64,000 bases of DNA from Lycocorax pyrrhopterus obiensis. Taxonomy: Eukaryota > Chordata > Aves > Passeriformes > Paradisaeidae. Of the stretch, positions 1 to 13,158 are shown in pieces. Both the position numbers and the translations under genes were made by a program. Under the pieces are notes generated by a model that saw nothing but the letters and a program-made list of their open reading frames with translations, ran no database searches and was not told where the DNA came from. The stretch is taken from positions 52,342,975 through 52,406,974 of the forward strand of contig JACSVZ010000007.1 of assembly GCA_014706295.1 (NCBI GenBank), in the 5' to 3' direction. Each line of letters begins with the position of its first letter. Position 1 is the stretch's first letter.

Positions 1-3000
1 TTCACTGAGTAGAAGAGCACATCAGCAAGAAGCATGTTTCTCAGTTGTTTTTTTTAAAACTTCTATAGGAACTGTAAGTATTCTCTAGGCTGCCTGTACA
101 AAAGGAAACTCTTGTCAAAATGATAGCTTAATTCTCTGCCAAGGCATTTTACTAATAAAGAGATGGACTACTGGAAACACCTTTTATTTTATGTTTTCTT
201 TTGCCATGGCAAGCATTTATCTTTTCATACATGTATATATACACACACGTACTGTGTAGCACTCAGGTTCCGTTGGTCTGTGAAGGCTGTGCATCAAAGA
301 TGAGCTTCTGAGCTAAAAAGTGGGGCTGGAGAAGGTGAAGGCTGCCGCAGTATTTTTCTTTTTTCCTCCTCTCTCTCCTTCCATTTTGCAAAGCAAATCC
401 CAAGTCCAAAACTGCGCACTCATAACCAGAGTGGAAAAATATAAATTATGTATATGGTGCAGAGTGAGCTGCACCATGCACAATTCCCTGTGCTGTTGCT
501 ATCAGCTAAAGACAGGAGAGATGAAAATGAGTATTTCCTGCTTACCTGCTCAAAGGGCTGATCTGTTAACCAGCAAAGTTTCTCTTCTCCAGGCTTTGAT
601 TTTAAAGGCCTGCCCCCAGTTTGCTTATTAAGCACTCTGAGCTGGGGGTGGGATATTTCAGGGTGACAGTAGCAGTATCAGCTGGCATCTGATATTAATG
701 ATGAAACTGATATCGAGTGTGCATGGCATCTTGTGTGCAGAAGTTACTGATATCTCAATTACCTTTGCTGCTGAAAGGACCTAGGAGTTTTCCTCCAGAA
801 AAGCATTCATGGACCCATTGAGGGAAGGAATGTTTTCTATGGGCAGGAATGAAAAGTAAAGATAAAGTGATGTTAAGATGTGGATCAGAAATGTGCCAGC
901 ATACACAGAGGGAAAGGTTTATTTCTCTTTGTTCCCCCAAACATGTCCCCCAGCCCTGCTTCCAGGCCTGCTTCCAGGAAGCAGGGTTCACCCTGCCCCA
1001 TGCCAGATGCAACCAACCTGTCCCAAGGGACACCTGCTTCACAGACCTTGCATAATATTCTTTATGCTGTACTTATAGATGTGTAGATGCATATTTGCAT
1101 ATAAAAATAAGCACAAAAACAGCAGTGGAGAGAGAAATGGTGGTACTGCTTCAGAGTTATTAAGCAATGTTAGTGAACCAGTTGCTGACAGCTTGCTTTT
1201 CATGTCAAGGAATTTGGAAATAATTCTCTGTGGCTATTGCTCCTTGACCAGCTAGGTCAAAGTTTAAAACTTTAGCAGTTTAAAACTTAACACTCCATAA
1301 AAAGAGTTGCAAAAAATCATCGTCAAACTTCCTAATACACTTATTAGTGACCACTAGTGCAGAAATGCCCTTTTGCTGAATCCAGTGAGCATAGCAAGGC
1401 TGGAGTTGTACTTCTGAAATCCTTGGTTTTGAATGCAGCCAGATAATACAGCTACAAAAAGTTGGTGCAGTGACAGATATCATTAGCACTGCAATGTGGC
1501 TGCAATCCAGAGCCCTGCTTCTAACACAAACCATACAGCCCTGTGCATGCGCCCGTGTATACACATGCACACAGCTATAAATAAGTTTAGCCAAAGCACA
1601 GTATTAGTGTCAAGTGTATGTACTGCTTCAGGAACCTCTTTGCAAAGGGTGTGCCTCACGAACAACCTGGAGAGCTGCACTTTGTAGTTACAGGAAATTA
1701 ATGCCAGAGTTTTTAGACTGCTTTCAGCCTCCACAAGAATGTAGCAGGAACAGCTGCGTAATTGTTCCCTCAGAAAAGCAACTCGGGGAGAATGGCTGAA
1801 TACAATCTTTTACTTAAAGCTGGATATAGCTGAATATGAACGGGTTGATACACCAATCATTTTTCAAGAGACTTTATTCAATAAGAGTATCCTGCTTCAA
1901 TGCTGGAAATGGTTATGCAATTTTTTAATGATGAACGCACTGGATGTTTTTAAATTTCTGGTTTCTGTTCAATTCCAGCGTGGCTGAACCCTTTCACTGT
2001 TGTGCAATGGGAAATTAAACACGTGATGCAAACAAAGTTTTATTTTGTTGTTTGAATGTAGCACAGAAGACATAAAAAAAGGATCTTAAATGCCAGAATG
2101 CAGATTACATGTAAGCAAGTGTACAGTCATTTTGGATTGAATTCATACCAAAAAAAGGCGTGTGAAAGCCTTTTGAGATTTGAAAGTGAACAGAATTCTA
2201 AAATTTGCACTAATAATTTCCCATTGCAACACAGGGAGATAAAGAAGAAAGAAAGATCAGTCACTTCAGGACAAATGCACTCCTATTTCTTCCTCGTTAG
2301 CAATTATTGACATACTGACGCTATCCATTAGCGCCAGCTACATAGATTTCTTGTCACTCCTACATGCAGATAAAAGAAAAGCACATCAATTATTTAAGTG
2401 CTTCCCCTTGTGTGTAATATTTTCCTCTTGTAAGGAGTCGTAGTTCAGTCCCTGAACTACTGAACAGCTTTTCACGCACCCAGCATTTTGATTAGGAATA
2501 TGTGAGTCATGATGGTTCTGGTTCTCAACACAAAGCTTTTGGCTTCAGAAAAATCTCTGAAGTCACACGAAGGTTCTTAAAGTGTCTCTTTCCTTATTTT
2601 CCCCTTTCAGCCACAGACTGACTTTGAATAGCGTGGGTAACTTCTTGTGGATAACACCACTGTTGAAATAACACAGGATATTGAGCTAAAACAGATGAAG
2701 ATTATAATGCTGAAGAACCCCAGGAGTCTCATATATGCATACTTTCTCTGTTATTTACTGCAACAGGGCTAAGAAGGGAAGAAATAGAATTGATGCAGCT
2801 TGTTCTGCAGCAGGTGGCATGCGAATCTAACTGAATTTCCTTAAAATTCCTCACAAACTTTTATTGGCTTTATTTCAGTAGAGGACTTTTCATCTGAAGT
2901 ATGTTCCTGGCTCTTTAGCTAAGCACTTCCTTTCAAAGCTAAAATTACATATTTCAAACATGTCTTTAAGACAGACTGGAGCCAGTTGATAAAATTGGTG

Positions 3001-5345
3001 TTTTCAGAATTAGGATATCCCAGAAACCTATGGGAATTTAGAATTCCTGAAATTCAACACATTCTGCACTGTCATGGGGAGTCCATTTATCTCAGCCAGT
3101 GATGCTGTTAGTGAGCAAGACCTCCAGTACCCATGCTGGGCTGTCTCTAAACAGCTACTGGGAAATAAATATGGCCCACGTACATTTCTGTAACAAAAGA
3201 TCATGACCCAGCACATGCATGAGCACTACTCCTGTTAAATAAAATTCCCCCACTTTCACATACTCATATTAGCATAGGACTATGCTTCAAATTAACATTT
3301 CATTAGATTTGGTAAAAAATGTCTATCTTTTTGCAGATAACTCCATGTCTCCCTTAGGACTAGAGCACCACTTCTGCATTACAGTTTGCAGGGTGAGACC
3401 CTGAGTAGAAGGCAATAGCCTGAAATGACCTTGCAGAATGGCTGTGCAGCATGCAGTTAGCACTCTGGGATAAGCAGAGAAGTGGGAAGGTTTTTCCAGC
3501 ATGTCAAGCCAGTTACCTGCTGCAGCTTAGGAATGAAATGGCATGACTTGAGCATCTCAAGAGAGAGGTCTGCAGGATGAACCATAGCTCCTGACTGCAC
3601 TAAACCCACCGGCACTGACTTGCATGATCAGAGCTCCCCAGGAGCATCCTCCTGCCAGGGGAAGGTGAGCCCAGGGTGCTGGGAGGATGAGAACCTGGCA
3701 AGCAGCTGTATTACTTATCAGGGTTTGTAACTGATAAACACTTCACAGAAACTCTGATCTTGGTATATGGACCTCCTGGCAAACTCATTTCCTTTTGCAT
3801 TTGGGAAGTCAGCTTAGGAGATGAATGCCAGCTATTAGAAGCAGTTACACATTTTCCAATAGAGTGTTCTTTCATAAAAAATACAGATGTTACCAAATAA
3901 AAATGCAATATTTTGTTGACAGTGTCAATATATTAATACATTTCTAAAGATCACATTTTTGAAAATTGAAATTGAGTATGAGCAAGAACAAAATCTTTGG
4001 ATGATCAGGTAAAATCAAATCAAATCAAATATAATATCTGGGTGTATTGCCCCAGTTTGATGAAAATGGAATTGAAATACCAGAATTGTCTTGGCAGCTG
4101 GGAGTTCTCCTTCCGACCAGCTCAGTTGCTCCCCCAGAAATTCTGTGTGTCCTCAGTCTGTCCAAGCATTGCCTTGAGCAGCAGAGGCTGTGCATTCAGG
4201 GGGCAAACACTGATGATGATGAAGCAATCATCATGGTTTAAAGCTTCAGAGAGGTTTTGGAACATGAAGATCAGGCAACCACTCAAGGGAAAACGAGTGA
4301 CTCTGATGCTCCAGGAATCCATGTTTTGCAAGAAAAACCCCAGAAGCAGATATATGGTGACAAGCAAGCCCCATGGAGACACCAGGTTGGGAGCCTGTCA
4401 GAGGTATGCCTGGGAAGCCCTCCTGTTCATACAGCATTTTAAGACAGCCCCATGAGCCAAAATATTCAGCCTACAGTCCATGAAGTGTTAAAATCGCCTG
4501 GGTGCAGCCCTCACCTGCTTTGCAGGTGAGGGCTGAGCCTGGGTTAGAGGGCTCCCTGCTGAGGAGGGGTTCTCACCTTCAGACAGGGCTTTCAAAGCCT
4601 TGGGGCTGCATGGCTCAACTGTGGTTTCTTCCCATGCACCTCCTTAGATGTTTTGTTGAGGGGGAAAAAGGGCTTTTCCATTTGGGAGAAATCTGAGACC
4701 TCCCCAGACCATGAAACATTGCTTGAGTGCTGAGAAAGGGAAAGAGCCAGGAGAGAGACACAGGGCAAGGAGCAACTCCACATTCGCACTTGGGCAAAAT
4801 GCCACACATAGCAAAGCTGGTTCCTTGTCATCAACAGCAAAGATGAAAGAAGGTGGTCTCTGTTGCAGCCAGGTGTGTTCTCAACAGGGGTTCAGCCTAG
4901 CTTAGGCAAACTTAGGGTACCTGTACATAGCTGTGTAGTACAAGCCCCCTCCGCTACTCATAAAGTTATTTCTGACAATTAGCTTAAAAGTTTGCAACCT
5001 CTGGAATTAGGAAAATGGCAAACTCTGCTGTCAGCTCTGTTTTTCTCCTCCAGTGCGGTGTCCTGTCCCTTAGGCTTGGTAGTGGTTTGGTGGGAGCTGA
5101 CTATGTTCCAGGAGTGTCCTGAGCATAGGCACTGGGTTAGTCTTCATCTCCAGCCTCTGCCTTCAAAGGAGTAGGTGAGGTTTCTTTCTGTGCACTAGTC
5201 TAACTATTCAGATGGCAGGCAGGGGCTGTGCCAGTTCACTGCTTTTCTGAAGCAGAACGTGAGTATGTGTGCAATGTGCTACAGGGGCTTCAAGTGGGGT
5301 TATTTGACCTAGAAGAGACATTAACACCCATTTTAAGAAAAAAAC
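1..5345. other. Intergenic DNA upstream of EML1, no gene seen
   Basis: No open frame here resembles a known protein; the longest (3997-4455, 152 codons) is of low-complexity origin at its start. Small features are a CA/TA patch (229-252), two copies of the 12-mer AGTTTAAAACTT at 1261 and 1277, a DR1-like nuclear-receptor motif AGGTCAAAGTTTA at 1254-1266, an AAATC pentamer run at 4012-4030 and the long inverted repeat at 4505-4535. Confidence 0.7.
4505..4535. repeat. Perfect 14-bp inverted repeat with 3-nt loop
   Basis: The left arm CAGCCCTCACCTGC (4505-4518) is the exact reverse complement of the right arm GCAGGTGAGGGCTG (4522-4535), separated by TTT. A perfect pairing of this length and closeness is not expected by chance in 64 kb. 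The arms carry facing CACCTG and CAGGTG E2-boxes five bases apart, the kind of paired site bound by ZEB and SNAI zinc-finger factors. No gene or mobile-element ends are visible around it. Confidence 0.85.
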
Positions 5346-5385
5346 TGTTTGTTTGTCTGTTTGTTTGTTTTTCTTTCTTTCTTTG
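5346..5385 (+). repeat. TTTG/TTTC compound microsatellite
   Basis: About 40 bp of imperfect TTTG units pass into TTTC units, with one TCTG interruption. It is a simple sequence repeat in intergenic DNA. Confidence 0.8.
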
Positions 5386-8300
5386 AGGAGGGGTGCTGAA
5401 GGAGGAGAGCTCTTTGAGGCAGTCAATAGAGGCTGTAGAAGTTAGCATGAATGTTTGCTGCTGGGGTGCTGGTTAAGGATCTAGTTAGGAAATACAGAAG
5501 ATGCTACATATTTCCCAAGAGCTCCTCCCCTCCTCCCCCATCCCCTGATGGGAGGATTTTCCTTATCTGCAGAAATACTTGGAAGGGTAGTTTGTCCCAG
5601 GGTCTGTGGGCAAGAGTACTTGCACAGGACAGCACATTTCTGAACAGTCTTTTTCCATGGTGTTTACAGTAACTTAAGGCATGCAAAAAACAACAAGTGT
5701 GTTTTTTCTTCTCCTCTCCTCCATCCCTCACAACATCTGCAGTATTTCCAACATATTCTGTGTTAAGCCACCAGCATTTAGAAGCCATAATTGCATTTAA
5801 CAATGTCTGGAACCTTCTCTTGCTACAGACTTGTTATACAGGCAGTAATTTAGAGGGTGGGGCCCCTTCCCTTCCTTTTCCATTCAGACTGCAAACTGAA
5901 TGCCCAGTGTGCCCTCCCCAAAACCTGGTGAGTGCCCAGTCTCTCATCATCATATTCAGTTGCTCCTCTGTCCCTGTTATTGCTTTCCTTACAGACTGTG
6001 ATCAGCTCCCTTACCCCACACTAGTGATTTCCACAATTAAATTTGTAACATTAGGGATTACCTTACATCTCAGACCTCCTCTAAAACTCACATAAAAGAC
6101 TGGCAAGATCCCCCAAATGCTTTCTTCTTCGTGAGAAAGAAACTCTGGGGCAGAGGAACGGGCCTCCTGACAAATGCCAAGTGCTGGGCATGGACAAGTT
6201 GACAGTGCCCAGGATCAGTTCCCCGAAGGAGTCCTGGGTTTCACGGAGCAGCTGAAGTCACCGTTGAGTCAGCAGGGCACACGGGGACTGGTCATAGCTG
6301 CTCTTTGGTTCTGCACACGGTCTGTCAATCACACAAGTTGCTTTTGGAGGAGAAGCAAGCCCTTGCTCAGAAGACTCCAAACTGGGCTCAGTAAAACGTC
6401 TGTGGCCCTTGAGGAATCACAACAAATTCCAAGAAGACTTTGGGAAGTACAGTGCTGTCTCCATCACAAAAAACAGGGAGCATTTCTGAGAGGTGCCAAT
6501 GGCTGATTTATCTCAGGAAGCTTTGCCACACTGCCCAGGAGGGAACCCCTCCAGCACATCACTGCTCTCAGCACTGTTTGCATGGCTCAAGTTTCCACTA
6601 CTTCAGTGCTCCTCGGGAGAACACAGACTCATCCCCACCAGGTATTATGAAGGCATGAAATTAAGAGTTTGGAGAGAAGTTTGAAAGGTTACGGCCCAAA
6701 ATCCCCTCATAAATCCATAGACACTACTTGCAATCTTGGCATGTCATGAGGTTCTCACCTATCTTGAAGATAAATATACACGTGCACACTTATCCTTTGT
6801 GATGTGTTCTTCGTGGGGCTGCAGGATAAGCTCTGACTTTGCCAGTACCCCTCAATCACACAGTGCACGCAGAACACTTCCCAGTGACTAACACTGTTAC
6901 TGTGAAAATGGTAAAATCCTTGCTGCTGAACCAGAAGGTGAAAACTCCTGTAGCCAGACAACGTGCCTGAGGAGGTCTGCTGAGGAAATAAAGAAATAAA
7001 AGCGCACACACACACAAAAAGACATGTGTGTAACATCTGAACACCTGAGTAATTTTTCACAGAGACTCTAAAATCTAAAGAGGTGACAGCAAGCTGAGTG
7101 TTGTCTCAGGTTGTGCTTGATCATGTGATTATAAAGGAACTGACTTCAGGTTAAACTTATAATTTGCACATCTCCCACTCATGCTTTGGGAGCATGATCC
7201 AGACTTTCTGGAGTCAAGAGGAGCCTTTCCATTCAGTCCAATGAATTAGGATCACAATTCTCAAAAATCTTAAAATTATCACCCTGACACAAATTGTACA
7301 AATCTTGGCTGGGTCAGCTCAGTTCTTCTCCCTAGACCAGCAGCCTGAGTCCTGTGCTGTGTGGCTGGTGACATTTGCTAGGTGAGGCCCCTCCAGCAAG
7401 CACTCATGGTGCACGGGAAGCGCCAGGCATTAGTCATACTTTGTCCCAGCACAATTGCTCAGAGAAGTGTATTTATATTTGCACTAATTAAAACTTAGTG
7501 GATGCTTCATATTTCCCCTACAGAAACATTGCTAGATATGACTCAGCAATAAGTCACACCAAGAGCCATGTGTGCAGAATTATTCAGAGTTTATATGTGA
7601 CAGACTGGGGCACATCAAGATTAAGCCAAAAACAGTTGCCAATGCTGTGGGTGTGTAATCGGAGATGCCAAGGAGCTCTTCTTTCAGAGCACCCAGCACA
7701 CCCCTGTATTCCACATATTCAAACTTCACTGGCAGCTGTGAGCACTGGGGATGTCCATAAATCAGACCTGTGGTCTCTGGTTTGGTATGAGGAGATGAGG
7801 AGCATGCCATTAGTGACATTTGGGAAAACCTGGGTTCCCACATTTTCTCCATGGACCAACATTTCTCCGTTCAATAGCTGCTCTGCAGCTGAAGCACAGA
7901 TGCAATCCAATTCCCAGCAGAACTTTTCAAGCTAACTTAACCTGAAATTGTCCTTGGTCTTCCTGGAATGGTATACTTTACCATGTTCAATATCTTCAAC
8001 AGGTGAAGCTGGGATATTATGATAAACAACATATTGGAAACACATATGTCATAAAATACAAAATACTCTGACACCTCATAACTAGATCTCTAGCAATAAG
8101 AATACTTGCTATAATAATAACTTGATATTTCACCAATTGCTTGGAGGTGCTCTGCAATGTCAACAGCCTCACACACAAACACCTCTGATACAGGCAGCTT
8201 GTTTCTGGGACACTAAATCTGTCATTTTCTACACCTCTTTATCCCAAATCAGAGGCTCCCAGGTTCATCTTGTTGCTGTGACAGTCAGCTGGCCTTCTGA

Positions 8301-11300
8301 CATCCATCTGACTTAGGCATGATATCACAATCTCTTTGTGCTGGAGGCATATGGATCACATGTGAGATTTTGAGAAGGAAACTATTATTTCCTGCATCTG
8401 TCATAAATTCTAAATGGTATATTCAGGCATAACTGTTCAAAACCAGACAGTGCATTGTTGAAATGGAAACAATTTCTCTGGGAAATCTCATCTAAACTGT
8501 TTAATTATTCTTAGTGCTGCCAACTCTTTGATGTTTATCATGAGCCTCATAAGACTTGTTTTATTTTTTTTTCCTTAAAGCCAGGTTTCTTGGGTCATGA
8601 GTTTTTGGTGGCTGTCAAAATGTCTACACACTGTCCCTTTTCACCCAGTCAGCAACACATGGGGCTTGTTATGCCTCTGGAGAGTTTTGGTCAGGTATTT
8701 AAATAAAAAAGGCTTAGGGAGAAGCATCGTGTGGGAAAGTGCGAGAGAATATGCAATGTCTGGAACAGAAATGGCAGGCTGAGGCACACAGTGCTCACAT
8801 ATGTAGGATGGAGAATAATATTTCTCTAACAAATGCTGTCTTTTTAAACACCAACCACATTTCTGCGTGTTTTCATTTTGAGTCATTTAATGAAAAAATC
8901 GGAGAACTCCAGGGAAAGCATTCAATCTGCTCACAGGTTTTCACAGGAGGAGTGTTTGTTGTCTCAGCAAACTCCTCTCCTACAATTGTTTGGTTTCTCC
9001 AGATCTTTGGGGAGCATCCTGGCACACAAAGGAGCTGGAGAGCCTTTTTGCTGTCCTTTACTACTCCCTGCTGACTCTGATGTCTTGTAAAGTGGGAGGA
9101 GCAACAAGACAACTCTTCACTCTTCTCCCACTACACTGGCAGGAGAAAATCACTGAAAATTGACCAGATGACATATTTTTGTTGAGGCATGGTGAGTCTC
9201 ATTCCCTACTGTAGGAGTTTCCCTGCTCAGGCCAATCAAAACATCACCAACAGCAGCAAGGACTCTGCACCATTTTTGGCTTTGGTGATGTGGAGAGATC
9301 ATCAGACCCTGAGCAAGAGCATCTCCCTGCTTTATCCTGCCATTGGGATTTCAGCAGGACAAAGCCAGTTCCTGAGGCAGCACATGTGCTCCTGTGCCAT
9401 GTCCCTCATTCCCAAGGTCAGGTGTCCCTGCAGAGGAAAGGAGGCAGAGGAGTACCCCAAGATGCATGAGAAAACTCACTATTCTCTGGCTATGAGACAA
9501 AGGTAGCCGGGAGCTGAACATCTCCATTTTGTCCAAGGGGATGATACAGGATTAGAAAATACTTGTTTGTACTAAACTGATTTTATTTTCTCCCACAGAA
9601 ATGTGCCTCAGAGTTGAGAATGTGCATTTGCTTCCTTTTCCTAATGAAGTTCAGCAGCTGGGTTATCCTAGATAATGGTGCCAAATCTTTAAAGAGTTCC
9701 TTGTTCTGAGATGATTGCTCAGTTGACAATCTGCCTTGTTAATTAAGCTGCCTTGAGGGACGGTGGAGAATTGGAGGCAACTGGATGTTTTAATGAGGCA
9801 CACAAAGAGTGAGACAAGGCTGTAACAGGAGTCCATCCCAGCACGGCCCCAAGCCCACCCAAACAGCTGATCTTTGCCACCTGAGTGCCTGCGTTCTCGG
9901 AACAATCCCAAACTGAGCTGTTTGTAGTGAAGAGCCAGAGCAGGGAGATCAAATTTATTTTCCACTACTTGACACAGCACCTTGCCACAGGCCAACCTGC
10001 TCACAAGTCAGAGTCCTGGAGAATGCCAAGGAGTGAATGCAGCTGGGCAGGCACCCTCCAGTACAGCTTCTCCAGGCTTGGTCTTTTTCTCCTGTGCAAA
10101 ATCACTTGTTACTTGGTACTTGCAATGAGTCCCAGACCTGTCCTCTTAGCAGTTCATAGCATTTGATGAGCCCATGCATTCAAATTTCTGTGTTGATCCA
10201 ATATCAAATATCTATAAAAGTTGTGAGAAATCAGCAGGAATGCTAATTACTCACTGAGCTCACACTATGGTCAGAGATAGCCCTAGGCTCCTGCCCAGAG
10301 ACGGAGGTTAACTTTAGTTCAGTCAGAGGTTATTAGATCCCTCTTTCTCCTTCCATTATTTCCCAAAAGCCACTTAGCAGAACTGAGTTATCTTCCTTGT
10401 CTAAATTCTCTGGCTACTGATGATGTTTGGCTGCCTTGTCTGTACTTGCAAGGACTTATGCTAAATTTAGACAAGGAGGAGATGCTTCTCCTCTGGACCT
10501 TCGTTTTGTGTTTTACTCATTTAATGCTGTGGGCACAGTGGGAGCTAAAAATCCTATTTGCTGCACAGCCAAGTGGGTTGGGGCTGGAAAAACTGATTCT
10601 TCTTGCTACCTACTAGACCTCCATATGCCCTTCATGTGAAGGGCACATGCCCTGTGTCCTGAGGGATGCTGCTGTGATTTTCCAAAAACTCAGGATCACC
10701 TCTTTCTTTTTTACGTATTACCTGAGGCAAGCACTTCTTAAAAATTGTCTCTGTTCAACTGCGTATGGGGCTCTCAAGAGATCCTAAATCAGTGATGTCT
10801 CTGCTGCAGTGTGGTGCTCCCTGGAGACACTTCTTCTGAGACCTCTCTGGCCTTTCTTTGGTTCTTTGAGTCCTGCCCATCTGCTGCTGCCTTCCTTGTT
10901 CTGCCTGCCTGCAAGTCTTGTGAAAATACCTTGATTTTATCTACAGAGGAAATAGGAGGCATCAAAAAACCGATTGTATGAATTTATGAGAGTGAAGTTT
11001 TTTGCATCTGAACACTCCTGAAGTAGAAATGCAAAGTAATTTTCTGTTTGCAGTGAAGATTGTGAGGAAATTTTTTGTACTTATTAAAGGAAAGCATCTT
11101 TTACTGTTTTCACATCTTTAATAAAAGTGTGTTTCTCCAATTCTTATGTGATAAGCACAGAATTCTACCAAGTATCTGATGATGACACGAACTACAGTAG
11201 TGAAATATGATCCAGTTGCTCATGTCACTGAAATCTCAGAAGAGAATTACAGCCTTTAGCAGGGTTCATTTGAGGCATACTACTTAAGGTAATAAGGCTG

Positions 11301-12934
11301 GACAATCTCATTAAGATTTATTTCCACCCCACTTAGACACGGGTTCAAAAGTACAGCTGGAGCTGTACCGGCTTTATCTTTGGCTTACGGAAGAGACTGG
11401 AAAAAGGAGTAAACAGAAAACGCGCTCCGTCGCTCAATCGGCTGGGCCAGGAGACTGCAGTGTAGAGCAGACACAGGCTTGTGCCCAGGCTTGGAGGCTG
11501 AGGAAATCGGAACAAAATTTCATCCTTATTGCACTGCATAGGCTTTTTTCTTCTTCTTTCCCCTCCCGTGGAATTTAGGAGATATTGCATCATTCCATGA
11601 GGGAGAGAGAGACACAAAACAATTGCCTCTGCTCTTCTTTAATAGTAGTTTACCATGTTCACTGGATTTCTTCCAGATCTGAATTTCCCTGTACTCTTTT
11701 GGGAAATGTATGGGTTAGGAAAAATACACTTTCAAACATTGCAGTTTGTGTTGCAGACTCCCTAAGTAGTCTGAGATGTTTACAAAGCTCCCAGCACATC
11801 AGGCTTGTCCTGCAGACCATGATATGTGATGACAGTAATCCTTCTATCACATTCCAAGTGCTTGTTCTTGCTTCTGTTGAAGCCATCCAGACTGGGAGTT
11901 ATTTGGAAGCATTTCTTTTCTCTTCTTTTTCAGTATAAAAGAAGCAGAGGATGTTTCCACCTGGGAGAGGAGAATTTGCTAGACAGCAAATGCAGAAGCC
12001 CACTCTATTTGCTGCAGTGACTTTCTGGTAAGGGTGAATAGATGCACCCAGATGCATCAAATGCTCAAGGCCGGCTGCTTCTACCCAAACAGACTCATGC
12101 TGATCATGCCCTGAAGCCCAGGGGCTTTTGGAATCAGACACCCTATAATCCAGAGGCAAAGCTCAAATTGCCAGCCCAGTCCAGCTCTTCCTACTGCAGG
12201 CAGCATCTTCAGGCTCATCCTGGTGAGAGGGTGGACTGCAGGACTGCAGAGCCAGCACCAAGGGGAGCCTTCAGCAGGCAGATGGTGGAAACAGCAGAGG
12301 ACATGACCTCAAGCATGTCCTTGGTGTTGCTTCCACATGCAACCCAGCCGAGCCCTTTGGTCTGGGAGTGGATTTTCTTGTTCAGACATTGCACTCCCAT
12401 TGTTCTCAGATTTGGACCATCCTTTGTGGTTTACCCAAATCCAGAGTAAATTACTACATCCAGAGGCCCCTGGAGAATAGTAAGGCAGGGAAAGGCATTT
12501 GGCCCTCTCCAACACTTTCTGTGAGAGAGTCAGCTGAGAAGTAGATCCAGAATTGCTATTCCCTAAGTTTGATTTCCTTGGCACTTGTTAGATGCATAGA
12601 AATGTACAATCAACACTGCCATGTAGACAAGACTAAAATCTGGATGTTTGGAAGAAAAATAAGGGATTGAATAGAAAGAAAAATGAAGTCGGCAGTTCTA
12701 AGGACCCATCACCATAGTATCAAGACACTATTTACAAAACTTCTTTGTTAAGAAGTTTCCACATGCTCTTTCTTTCAATTTCAGTTAAACTCAACATAGT
12801 CACTGCTCTGGATTTAAACTGTGCCCTGAAAGTCCTGTAATCTAAACATGGAAACATTTAAGTCATGCGCTAAAAGAAAAAAATGAAGCTGCATCCAGTG
12901 CTGCCTGAGGACCACTGGGCTGATCCTGGTGGAC
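5386..12934. other. Intergenic DNA, no gene seen
   Basis: About 7.5 kb of single-copy-looking DNA. Open frames reach 145 codons (7498-7935) but carry no recognisable domain, overlap other frames on both strands and lack splice context I would trust. A small 8-bp inverted repeat with a 2-nt loop lies at about 10626-10643. I recognise no repeat family. Confidence 0.65.
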
Positions 12935-13158
12935 CTGCAACAGCCCCATTAACACCCAGGGAAAAAACTCTTGCAAGCCCCAGAGCTGCCATGCTGGGAG
13001 GAAAACCCAGACATGCCATTCTTCTGTGTGGAAACTCTCCTGCAAGCCCCAAAGCTGTTGTCCCTAGGTAGAAGCCCCCCTGCAAGCCCCAGAGTTGCCA
13101 TCCTGGGGTGGAAATCCTCATGCCATCCCCAGAGTTGTTGTCTTGGAAGTCCAAGTCT
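12935..13158. repeat. GC-rich minisatellite, about 40-bp unit, 4-5 copies
   Basis: The phrase TGCAAGCCCCAGAGYTG recurs at 12972, 13041, 13081 and, diverged, at 13121, with a weaker copy near 12936. Spacing is exactly 40 bp between the last three copies; one copy carries a 29-bp insertion. Each unit continues into a CCTGGG..GAAA segment. Open frames on both strands across it are products of the repeat, giving GLA/ALGLA-like periodic peptides. Confidence 0.8.

Noticed and set aside
454..477. Several 9-10 bp perfect inverted repeats (also 967-985, 2440-2460, 23803-23821, 26831-26854, 59112-59131)
   Set aside because: Inverted repeats of 9-10 bp with short loops are expected a few times by chance in 64 kb, so only the 14-bp cases were kept as findings.
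953..985. Repeated CTGCTTCCAGG phrase
   Set aside because: A 12-bp tandem duplication with a small palindrome; too short to treat as a repeat element.
3997..4455. 152-codon open frame
   Set aside because: It begins in an AAATC repeat, shows no domain or composition typical of protein, and has overlapping open frames on both strands.
7498..7935. 145-codon open frame
   Set aside because: No recognisable domain and overlapping frames on the opposite strand.
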